64,000 nucleotides of DNA from Strigops habroptila (taxonomy: Eukaryota > Chordata > Aves > Psittaciformes > Psittacidae), in NCBI RefSeq assembly GCF_004027225.2, contig NC_044288.2:3378719-3442718 (forward strand), written 5' to 3'. Every line of letters starts with the position of its first letter. The first letter of the stretch is position 1. Of the stretch, positions 22,601 to 34,600 are shown piece by piece. The notes beneath the pieces are model-generated. The model did not search any database and was not told the DNA's origin. It was given only the letters and a program-made list of their open reading frames with translations. The translations under genes and the position numbers were made by a program.

Positions 22601-25600
22601 AATACTTTATTTCTTAATACAGCCTGACTCCTTCCATGCAGCGTTGACCATTACTGTAAATTGAAGAGACATTTTCACTGAGATGTCAGTGCAAATGCCT
22701 GGATCTTTATCTAACTAATCTCTTCCACACCATTTTAGTAACCATATTCCTCGTGTACTGCCTTCCTGCTCTTGTCAATTCTGCAGCTGGGCTGCCAGAC
22801 AACTCACCCAACATGCTCCTGCAATCCTTGCTGTTTCCTGTCATCTCAATGCACGTAAGAGCTGCTATGTCCTGCCAATATATCAAACAAGCCTTTAGCT
22901 TCAGTATCTGAACTCTTAAAAAGCAAATCTAATTTATTCTGTGGATGGCTAAAGCATCAATGTTTGTGTGGACAGTGGTACAAAGAACTCTGAAGTTGCT
23001 TTGTCATCCGAAAACCTTGTTTCCTGGACATCTGAAAAAGCAAAATAATAGTGGGGTTTTGATTTATCTCAGGCATTAAAAAAGAAGAAAATAAAATCAC
23101 TGTATGCCTCTCCCTCTTCCCTTCTGCTTTGGAGCTGATCCAACAGACAGAATCACAGAAAGGTTGAGGCTGGAAGGGACCTCTGGAGTCATACTGACCA
23201 ACCCCCATGCTCAAGCAGGGCCACCTAGAGCTGGTTGCCCAGGACCGTGTTGAGATGGTTTTTGAGTGTCTCTGAGGTGGAAGACTCCACAACCAATTGT
23301 GTTCCTTAGTTCCCTGGTTATTTTTTGCTTTTTTCCACGATGTCTTGAAGTCCAGCAAACTTTTCCCTTCTGTCATCCTCATGCTGCTCAAGGTGACTCA
23401 GTCATCTGCCTGGGAGGATGAATAGGTCATGCAGTAATTTAGGGAGATGAAGCTTCCAGAAGCATTGGACATGGTCCTTGCTCCTTCACACAGCACAAAT
23501 CCAGCAAGACCTTGTGAAAATCTGTGCTATGTTTGTCAACCATGTGGGACACTGGTCAAAACATCACAAGATCATCATCTGATCTTGCTGTGTGCTCTGT
23601 GTGGTAAATGTCACCCCAGGACAGAGAAAAGCACCATTTCTTTCTGTAGGAGCTCAGAGCTAAGTCTGTTTATACTTTCATCAAAAACTACAGGGGTGCC
23701 CAAATACTTTTATCTTTCTTTAGGAAGAACAGCAAATAGGTTGTCAAATTGCTGCGAAAATCAAGGGCTTATTCAACTTTCTGCCCAATTCTTCCTTCAG
23801 TGCTGCTGCAACATTCACTTTACACACTGCATAATGAGACACAGCTACCTCATTAGCTGCTGGATTGTCTACCCTGAAATGTGAATACGTAGGGATGCCT
23901 GGGAATACTCTGGTGCCTTAGTTAACCAAGAATAAATTGTGTCATGAGACCATGGGGGATTTCTATATGACAGAAGCAACACATGAAGGATCCAGTTAGC
24001 GACTGACAGGAAAACGGAAGGTGGTGGTTAACATGGGTAAAAGTTTTGACCTTGAAAAGCAAAATGTTATGAGTTTCCTTAGGGAAAAACTGAATATCCT
24101 GTTCAGCTCTTTCAGGAGCAAACGTGTTCACCCTTTCTTGCTCCTGCTCCCTTGGCTACCTGCTGAGGCCACCACAAGCCCTCTGCTGCAGAGCAGTGTC
24201 AGCCTCTCTGGGATGCAGCGGTTGCTCCTTTTCTCTGTCCTGTCTCTTTACCAAACAAGGCACATTCCAGGACTCTCAGCTTTTTAAATGAGGCAAGGTC
24301 ACAACACAGAGAGTTACCGAGATCCTGTGGCCGCAAGTTATTTGGAGGTAGGTTTAAAGAACCCCAGGATCTTGGGGTTTTTCACACTAGAACTCACTGC
24401 CGCAGGCTGGCAGGGAGCGCAGCTGACTAGAGGGGGAATTCTAGGAAAAAATGAGGATTTCCTGATTGTCAAGATTACTACATATGAAAGCAAGATCACG
24501 TTATACTTCTTCTGTTTTCTACACTCTGTCTGTAAGCACCAGGGCCTGGTCACAGACAGGCTCCCTGGCTGAATGGTTCTTGCTCTGAATCACTATTACA
24601 TTCTTTATAGCCACGGGTTCACTGATGAATTCCTGATGCCTCATCCAGACTCTTTGTACCCAGGAGTTTTGTTTTCTCCAACAGCAACATGAATTCTGAG
24701 TGTTCAATAGTAGATTTTCACATAGGTGAATTATGAAGATCTTTTCTATCAGATCCAGATGTGGATGCTGCTAACCAGACACCTGGATTATATCTGAGGC
24801 TCAGGCCTATGTGAAGATGCCACCCTGATGGGAAGAATGAAAGGAACTGGTTAAGCCTGGAGAATCACTTTGTTTAGACATAGAAATGCCTGAAGGACAT
24901 GCAACACCTCCGTCCTGTGACAAACACTGCAAGAAAGATATGCAGCTACTGACAGAAACCTGTTCACAGGGTGGTGTTGCTCGCAGAAGCTGCTTGATAA
25001 TACATCTTGTTTCCTGACACGTTGGCTTTTGATAAGCTCTAATTGGCAGCCCCTATCTTGGAGCTGCTGGGTGTATGCAGGAAGCAGAGCTGCTGAGTCG
25101 AGGGCTCTCTCTCCTGGCAGAAAGCATGATTGCATGGCTGGCTTTGCTCCTTGGCTTGTCTGATGGTCCAGAACCAACCCCAGTGCTTCTTTCGGTCTAT
25201 CTTTGATTATCATGTTCATTCCCCTTTACTTCACACACTGACATCTGCCACAGGTGACACTTGTCCTTATTTTGGCCACAAGCAGAAGAGAAATACCCGA
25301 GTTTATTTCTTGATTCCTTTGGAATCAGCCAGTTACAGAATAGTGATGCTACTAGGAATTTTTGATTCTGTAGCCCTTAGGAAGCGCGGATACACACCTG
25401 AACTTATAGGCCTGCTCCAGACTGAAAAGCTCTACATTATTCCTGTTTCATCCAAGTATTGCATAGAAGGAAAGCTCTGAACAGGGCAGCAGATTAGTAT
25501 TGCAGTGGTATTTTGGGGCAGATGACTGCAGCATCCATCCATCCATCCATGCCTCAGCAGAAGGGTGTGCAGAGAGGGAAAGAGCCACTTCATCTGCATG

Positions 25601-28600
25601 TCCAGCACCCCTTGGATGTGTGGGGCAGGGAACCCCACTCCTGCCCATCCACCCAAGGATGTAAAACAGCCATCACACTGTCCTAACTGAGCAGCTGGTG
25701 GATCTGATTTTATCTTCAGAAAGATGGAGGGCATATATGGCATAGAGGAGAACAGCAAATACTGCCTTAATGACCAGACGATGGCTCATTTGAACTCACT
25801 GTTGCTGCCAGTTACATTTTTCATTTGATCTTTCTTTACTTTCTATATCGCTGAGGGTATTCGCCCGGAATGTGGAGCTTTTTTCTGCTTAGCAGCTCAC
25901 CTGCTCCTGCTGGTTGTATTTCTCCATACTGCATTACAACCCAATCACTGGCTTTGGAGTTGGCAGTGGTGTCACAATAAAACAGTTGTAAGGAAAAGTG
26001 GCAGGAGCAGATGAATTGGCAAAGAACAAAAATTAAGGTTTTGTGACAATGAAGAAGAGAAATAAAGAGGAAAATGGACAAACTAGCAACAGGAGCAGGA
26101 CTTTTGGAGATTTTCCACTGGTTCAGGGCTCCATCTGAGCCAAGCTGAAATCCATTTTCAGCTTAAAACAGCTGTCATTTTAATGCTGATGTTAGTACAG
26201 GTAGGATTCTATCTATCTCTGCTATTTATTGCAGAACAAGGTAACTGGGCGCTGACACACAGCATGACCTTAGGCAGATCTCTTCCCCTTTATCTGCTTC
26301 AGCTTCTCCATCTATAAAATGGGGGAAAGTCTTCATCTCATGATGCTTCCATGACATTTCCTGAGATTCTTTAATCTCAGGATTTAATCCCACACTGAGA
26401 GCTGTCCTTAGAGCCAGCTGGGGGTTCGTGAAGATAGTTAGAGTTTGGCTTGAGCATTAGTTTACCAATGAAGAACGTAACCTTTACTTTGGTTTCCTCA
26501 GGGGCAAGAAGCACCAGTTGTCCCTTAACTAAATCAGCCAGGTCCCTGTTTAACCTTTCCAGCCTAAAAAGAAACAAACCCCACATAAAAGAATGACTTG
26601 TGTGATCTCAGGAAGAATGGGAAGAGGAGGAGGAGAGGGTGGCATTTCCTTTCTCCTTAATTTTAGAAACAGAAACTCTTTACTAACCCAGCCTGTTCCA
26701 CAAGCTATGGTGATATCAACACCCGTTCAAGCACCCACCCTGCCTCTGCCCTCCTCTGCATAGGTGGCGATCGTTGTGACCGACGGGCGTCCCCAGGATG
26801 GAGTGCAGGATGTGGCAGCAAGGGCCAGAGCAGCTGGCATCGAGATCTTTGCCATCGGGGTTGGCCGGGTGGACATGCACACGCTGCGGCAAATTGCCAG
26901 CCAGCCCCAGGATGACCATGTGGACTATGTGGAGAGCTACAGTGTTATAGAGAAGCTGACCCACAAGTTTCAAGAAGCTTTCTGTGGTAAGTCCTTGCCA
27001 CAACCCTTGGGTTCCTAGCCAAGAGCTGCGAGGGGCTGCCAGCAAGCTTTTCACATGGGAGTTTTATGTGTGACCATCCTTCATCCATCTGCTTCCTTGT
27101 TCCAAGGACTTGGGTCTGCAGGAGCATGAAGCAGTAGGAACGACAGATGATCTTTGAAGTTGCCTTTCAGGAATTTCAGGTTTGGGTTAGGGAATTTCTT
27201 GGTTTAGTTAAGGAAGTCTCCAGTTTGAAAACATGACCCATATGCTCCTTGAGGCATTGAAAAAGAACCTGGAAAACATGTTCTTTGTAGAGCTACAATA
27301 ATCGGCCTTATGTTTAAGCCTATCTGGGCAGTTCTGAGAATCTGGCTTGTAATTTCCCCCACCAGTATTGTCTTTTGAATTCCCACTTCAGCAAGGAATG
27401 ATTTCATTTTCCTGCTAGAGGCTGAACCGCCTTTGCTGACTATGCTATTGGTTTTGCAAGCCTTGTGAGGCAGGAGACTCTTCTGGCTGGTGCAGTATCT
27501 AACACCTTTCTGCACAGCATATAAAGAGCCTGACTCTTCTGCAAACACATACTCACTCCTACATGAACTAGTGAATGGAGTGAGAAAGCTTTATTACTTT
27601 CAAATGTACCCACAAGACTGTAGGAGGTGGCCTATAAATATCCATTTAATGTGTCAGCAAGAGCGGCCTGGGGGGGTTTGCACGCCCATCTTGGTGAAGC
27701 GCAGAAGTGTGGCAACACCTTTTAAAAGGTGTGATACACCACGGTGCCTATGGCAAGGCATTGCAAACACATACACACAGATGGACCTCTAAAACTCTCC
27801 GAGACCAATTTCTTCCAGAGATGTAAAATTTCATGATTCGACTCTCAGGCTGGAAATGATGGAGGGGGAGCAGCTTCTTGTAGAGGAAAATTTCCTCCTC
27901 TGCAGGAAGGAGGAAAATACTGCATATGAAGTGAGTCGTGTATTATAATCAGGTGTCGCTGCACCAGAAGCTCATGAAAGGGCGGAACAAATACTTTATA
28001 CTAAAGGGATAGAGACAAAGGTTCAGAAGGTGGGATCCAGGCCATGAATATTTGTGGGAGTTTGAGTTGGCTGCCCCAGAGTCAGGAGTCAGCCCGAGAC
28101 ACAGAGGCCTGACAATGTGTTTTGAAGCTCTGGCACTGATGTCATTCCAAAAGATAAAGAGAAAAAACAATCCTTTCTGTGCCTTGCTTTTCCAGCTCCT
28201 AACGTGCAGATGACAAAGTGCTCCCTGTGGTAAAAACCCTCAGAGGTGCATCCAAGGGAAGCGCCGCACTAAGGATTATTACAGCTAACAGAGAATAGCA
28301 GCACATTAACTGCCAAGTGGGCTGTTATCATGCTATGCAAGCAGCTGCACAAAACCATCCTTGGAGATGTACCCAAACACCACCTGCTATTGCAAAGCAC
28401 GGTTTGTGGGTACTGACAGCAGGAAGGAGTGTGCAGCACTGTCCAAGCTGTTTCCCATAGTACTCAGCAAACACATGGGAAAAAGGGAGACCCTTGGCAG
28501 TCTAACCACTAGTTTGACTAATAAGATCTCCGTAGGCTTCAGAGAACTCAACCTGAGAGTCCAGTGTTACAGCCATCTGCATGGTTAGTGATATTCCTGA

Positions 28601-31600
28601 TGATATGAGCTACACATATGCTGGAAAGGTCTACCAGTCCTGGCACAATATGCAGACATGTGAACTGGGAAGGCCAGAAGAAGTACAAAACACATGCAGA
28701 GCAAAACACAAAAGACTTGAAATAATGAATAGGAGCCCCTTGACTTTTGATAGGCCTCAATGCTCAGTTTTCTGCACAGATTTCCCTGGTATTTGTAAAT
28801 GAACTTGCTTCAACCAGGTCTGTTTACTTCCGAGTTTGTTTTCCATCATCATTGCTGTAGCTGTGACTGTGTTGTCAGTCACAGAATGCTGCTGGCTCAG
28901 ACTGCTGCCATCCAGCTTCTGTTTGCTCAGCATCTCAGGAGTCAGATCCAGGTTAAGATGAGCAGGAGAAGTGTTTGTAGAGTGAATCTGAAAGCTGCAT
29001 GTGTGAAGGTGGCTCTGAAGTGAATTTTTGCACGTGAATCCCATCCAGGAAAGACAACTGTACATGGGGCTGTTCTCACTCATCATAATTGTATGACATA
29101 GCTGGAAAAAATGGGTATTGGCCAGCCCAGATGGTAGGATGGAAACCAAACCTCATCCTGTAGCTCTGGAGAGTGAAGTATATTGTAATATGCTCAACAG
29201 ACAGATGGTTTTTGCCCTCGCTGTGAAGTCCTGCTTGTGCCTTTGAGTCAGGAGACTTCTGAAAATCTCTCCTTGTATTTCCATCACTATACTCTGCTGT
29301 TTTGTCTTGCTGCAGAATGGATTGAGTTCTACTTAATGTATGGGACAAATATCATGCTTTGTGCATGAGCTGAGCAGGGGCTGGGTTGAGAAGCCTTGGC
29401 ATGGTCTCTGATTTTAACCTCCACCTTTGCTTACAGTGGTGTCAGATCTGTGCGCCACTGGAGACCACGACTGTGAGCAGATCTGCGTCAGCACCCCAGG
29501 AGCATACACTTGTGCCTGTAAAGAAGGTTTCACACTGAACAGTGATGGGAAGACCTGCAATGGTATGTCATCATTTCCATTTGCACGGAGCCGAGCTGTG
29601 ATCTGCAGTGCTATGGTGGGGACAGGACTGGGACAGGGTAGATGTGTTCTGTTCAGAAAAGGAAACCACTTATAACCAAGAATTATTTTGAAAACATTAG
29701 TGTGAACTGTGGTTTGAGTTTCGGTTGATTAAACCTCTTCTATTAGCAATAAAATGACACTTAGGTAATATCTTCCTGCGTAATTAATTGGGGTCTTAGT
29801 TGCTGTTTTCTTTTGCCTTCTTCTCATGTTTTACTTCAGCTTGCAGTGGTGGGTCAGGATCTGCTCTGGATCTCGTTTTCTTGATCGATGGCTCCAAGAG
29901 TGTGCGGCCTGAGAACTTTGAGCTGGTGAAGAAATTCATCAACCAAATTGTGGACTCGCTGGAGGTGTCAGACAAACAGGCTCAAGTCGGCCTGGTTCAG
30001 TACTCCAGTTCTGTCAGACAGGAGTTTCCACTGGGGCAGTTCAAGAACAAGAAGGACATCAAAGCAGCAGTCAAGAAAATGGCCTACATGGAGAAAGGAA
30101 CGATGACAGGCCAGGCTCTGAAATATCTCATCGACAGTTCCTTTTCCATCATCAATGGAGCCAGGCCTGGGGTCCCCAAGGTGGGCATAGTCTTCACTGA
30201 TGGACGGTCACAAGATTACATCACTGATGCTGCTAAGAAAGCCAAAGACTTAGGTAGGTCTTCTTAATGCTCAGTGTCATGTTTCTCCCTTGGACCAGGT
30301 ACTGCACCTCGCATCAACCTACGTATGACTCTTTCTCTGGAGATGTGTTTTAGGATAGAAACATGTTACTATAGAGTGACTTTGTCGAGATGCTGCCTGA
30401 CTATGGCTGCATGTTCATAAAGAACTTGGAGCAACTCTGACTGGGGTTCAGACTAATCCTGATTTGCCAGCAGCTGTTTTTGTTCCCACAGCCCCTCCAT
30501 GTCTTTGATCCAAGTCTGCTGGAGGTCTCTCTGCTGGGCAGGACGGAGTTTTGCACATTTGGTATGGGATGCAGACTGGTCTAGCATGCTTCACACAAAT
30601 GTGAAGGAAACCGCAGGGAGAAGCTGAGGATTTGTCTGATGTTGGCAATGAAAGTCAGGTCAGCATCAGTGGCACTTATGGTGAGGCAAAGCCAACTATC
30701 AGAGAACCCCTTGGAGAACAATGGGAGTTGTAGGGCCAAGTGTGGCTTGGCTCTATCAGCCTAAAGGAAAAGGAAGAGATAAAACTATAAACGAAGCAGA
30801 AACATGGATTAATGGGGTATCCATGGACTCCCTGCTCAAATCCCAGACACACTAATAAGAAACTTTCTCCAGCTTCTACTGGAATATTAAAAGTGCACAG
30901 TGGCTACATATTGATATATTTATATGTCTAAACAGGGTGAAGTATAAATAGCTTGAGATCTGCCCCTTTGCTGACCTGCTGAACAAGTTCCCAGTCTTCT
31001 GACATCTCTGTGGTAAATGGATGCAGCCCATGTGAACAGGCTCATGAATTGCTAAATCCTTTATTTCCTTTTAACTCTGGGCTCCACCACTAGATGGGAC
31101 TAAGGGCTAGCATGTGATAGAAAAGCTCAGGTATGAGCTCACGAAAAGCTGATGTTTACAAAGCAAGTTGACATGTTATGTGGATGTTCAGCTTTTATAA
31201 AACAAAAGGTCCTTATAAACTGTATTTATAGGATTTAGTCCTCTGTGATGATAAAATTTTATGCCTTCTTTCTTCCTCCTATTTTGTTCCTACACAGAAA
31301 TCTCCAACGTGCTCAGAAGTTATTTCAGGGAGATAAATAGCAAGATGCTTATAATGAGATTCCGACGATGTTCATTAAGTAGAACTCTGGAAAAAAATAA
31401 CTACTGTATATATCCAGAGGTAGAAAAACAAGGCAAAAGGGGGAGGAGGGGAGAGCATTATCCATGTCTAGACATGGACAAGTACAGAAAATATTTCAAA
31501 ACAGGGGTTAACCTGTATTACCATTCACATCAACGGGAAAACTGCAGTTCAGCTCAATAGAAACAAGTTTAAGGCAGAGGTGGCCAATCACTTTCTTGGC

Positions 31601-34600
31601 AGTGAAGCATAGTACCTGGGCATGTTCTCACCTTCCAGCATTCGGTCGCTCTTGACAGACTACATGAGTTGCAATCTTAGAAGGAGATTCAGCTGCAATT
31701 TTGCTGACCCACAGGTCTCTGTGGCGCAGGGGACGTCCCTGCGCAGGCTGATGAATGGTGGCTGCAGGCTGCTTTGAAAACTTCCACTCTTTACTTTTGC
31801 TGTGTTATTGCTTCCATATTAGCTGGATGTATGATCCTGTCAGGGTGTTATGATCATCTGTCCTTCCTTGTATCTCCAAAACATTGTTCTTGTGCTGATA
31901 GTGGTCATTGTCCAGATAATTCTGGTAAGACTTTGCCTGCAAAACTAGTTCAAAACCCCGGGTGAAAGCAGTCTATAATAGTAGAGGGTGAGGGGGGTGA
32001 TTTCCAGTTAACATTTGCAGAGCTGTGTGGAGACCGGGGGTCCAGAAGGTGGGCAAGGACATACAAACAGACAGGGTACCACAGCAGCAAGATGCTTCTT
32101 AGCTGTCCAACTGACAGGCTCCCATTGCTCCCAGGCTTTCGGATGTTTGCTGTGGGAGTTGGCAATGCCGTCGAGGATGAGCTGAGGGAAATCGCTTCAG
32201 AACCAGTAGCCGAGCACTACTTCTACACGGCTGACTTCAGAACCATCAGCAACATCGGGAAGAAGCTACAAATGAAAATCTGCATTGGTGAGAGTGGGAG
32301 ATTGGGGAGAAGGGGGGTTCAGTCCCAGCACGTGAAGGCTGGAAGCAGAAGGCCAAAAATGCCCCTTCAGATGGATGTTGGAAAAAGGATTCTGTTCTTA
32401 GTGTATTTTGTTGGCAGGGTACATGGAACCATGAGACATCAACAGTTTGGGCGGATATCCAAACCACAGCCACCCCTGCACCTCAGCCATCTCCCTCTCT
32501 CACAAACTGCCTTCTCCTTCCCTGTTTCTCCACTTTCCTTTCCCTCTCTACCTTCTTCTTCAGAAATTATGAATTCAGGCTGTACCAGATCCTGAGAACA
32601 GCCAAAAAATGACATACAGAAAGGAGAGATGTTCTTAAAAGAGAAGCTAAGGGTTGATTTATTTTTTATTTATTTTGGCTTGAAGATCAGCACGAAATTG
32701 GACATCTGAGCTGAAGCTCACTAGCCACTGGCTGCTTCTACAGTCAAACAGGCACCACAGGGGTGACACATTTCAAGTTGCAATAAGCATCTAATATCTT
32801 CCACATGACTTGTAGGTGTATAAATTTGGGTAACATGAATGCTACATTGCTCACATTTGGACAGCCTAGTGAAACAAAGGCTGAGAGAGGACTGAGTGGG
32901 AGACATGCATGACAAGAGGAGGTAAAGAATAACTTAACATTTAAGGAGTGTTGACCTGTAAATAACTTGAGTCTAAAAATGATTTTAAGAAGAACTACCA
33001 GTCATATTTTGTTTTGAAGGAATCAGATGCCTCCTATGAAATATTGGCCCTTTGCAATGCATCTGCTTGATCAGGCAGATGATAGTGAATCCCAAACACC
33101 CAAGCTTGATTCCAGGCGTTGAATACCTTGCAGCATTTCTGAGAGCTCTAGTGCCAGGCCCATCAGGAACCTGGCACTCTCTTGCCAAATCCAGGTGCTC
33201 CGAGTGTTTTATCCTGCAAGGCAAATGTCACTTTCCAGTTTCCAGCAAGATTTATTGCACCCAGTTCTGATGGGGCTTATTCAGTTCCCAAAAGAGCTCT
33301 GCCAAGCTCAGCTCTACTTCCCATGAGTGTGTAGACCTGCTTGAGTGCCCCATGGTCCCATGTGAGCTGCTCTCATGGGATGTGGAGACACTCTACAACA
33401 TCAACTAGAACAACAACAGTAAACATTGCCTAATGTTAATCCCCTTTTTCCCTTTATTTTTGCAATTTCTAAACATTGTTATTTGTGCTAAAACCAAGAG
33501 ACACCAATGTAAATGTTAGTGGGTAGCAGTAGGTGACTCATCTGGGTTTGTCCCGAAGTGTATATTAGAGAGAAAAAGCACTTGGGAAGTTAGGAGCCTT
33601 GCCTCAGGAAAATCAGATTCTGCTCCTTACATCCTTACAGATGTTCTGGGTCATGCTGGGCACATCCCCTGTTCTCCACATTCCTAAAGATGGGACCTCC
33701 CTTTCCTCCTGGGGAATTCTGGAGGACAACACCCTCCAGGGTCCTGTGTCTGCAGAGCCTGGAAGTCAGGCTTGCAAGATAGAACCTCTCTTTGCCACAG
33801 CTACTTTAAAAAGTAGGAGTGGACCCAAGAACAAGATGATGGGAGCTATACGAAAACCCCCAACATATTGTATTTAAATGTCTTTTGAGGAAGCAAATAC
33901 ATTCAAGGCTTCAGCATTCTAATAAATAAATAAATAAACAAACAAATAAAGTAAAAATAAAGTTTGGGAAAAGTGTTTGTTTGCCAAAAGATCAGTTTTG
34001 GTAAAAAGCTTAACATTTGAGTTTAAAAAAAGAAAGGAAATATTTGTGTGTGTTTGATTTCCAGTGCCAGCTTGTATTTATCAACAGATGGCCAGAAATC
34101 TTCTTTTAATATCCAGCTTTAGTTTACTCATAACTGGTTTAATCCTGTTGTGCTTTTGTGCAAGTCATGTCCTTTCCCTCAAAAAGTTCTTCTCATATTT
34201 ACTCCTTCCATTTGCTAAGCAGTTGAGCTGACTCACTGTGGTCTTGTAAACATCTCCTTTCCTTTCCCAGTCATCTCCATACCCTTTCTCAATTCTATTC
34301 CAGTTGAAGTTAATTTGTCTTGAAGATTATATGCACATTATTGACCTAGATTAGCAAACTGATGCATGCACATTGCTCTGCCTGCTCAAGAAATGGAGTA
34401 CGGAAAGCAAAGCTCAAACAAGGCTTGACTCTCAGATGGCAAACATGGCTAAGAGTATGACCCACCAGGCTGATGCTATTGGGAAGACAGATGTTGCTCT
34501 GAGCACTGTGTTTGCTCAGATTCAAATTTTGGGGGCAAACTTTAAGCATCAGTAGTAGAACTCAGTGGGATTTTGGGAAAATGGAAATCCAGGAAGGACG

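Larger units (their letters stand above)
20071..26763 (+). other. MATN1: MATN1 intron 2, 6.7 kb, inside VWA1
   Basis: The longest intron of the gene. It contains two antisense CR1 fragments (20461 and 23149) and an (ATCC)n microsatellite (25533-25550). A 68-base stretch at 22787-22854 has good-looking splice sites on both sides but would break the frame. No other gene is visible. Confidence 0.7.

Noticed and set aside
22787..22854. 68-base segment in MATN1 intron 2 with a good acceptor (TTCTGCAG) and donor (GTAAGA)
   Set aside because: It joins exons at phase 0 but is not a multiple of three, so inclusion would break the MATN1 frame. The spliced gene without it already gives the full-length protein.
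22620..22870. Stretch that at first looked like part of a CR1 or retroviral coding region
   Set aside because: No CR1 landmark or retroviral motif could be read in any frame.
32092..32595. 167-codon + frame starting before MATN1 exon 6
   Set aside because: Only 32135-32287 is MATN1. The rest is intron read through the acceptor and donor.
33920..33962. Several AATAAA words as a poly(A) site
   Set aside because: They belong to an (AAAT)n tract inside an intron and MATN1 exons continue downstream.
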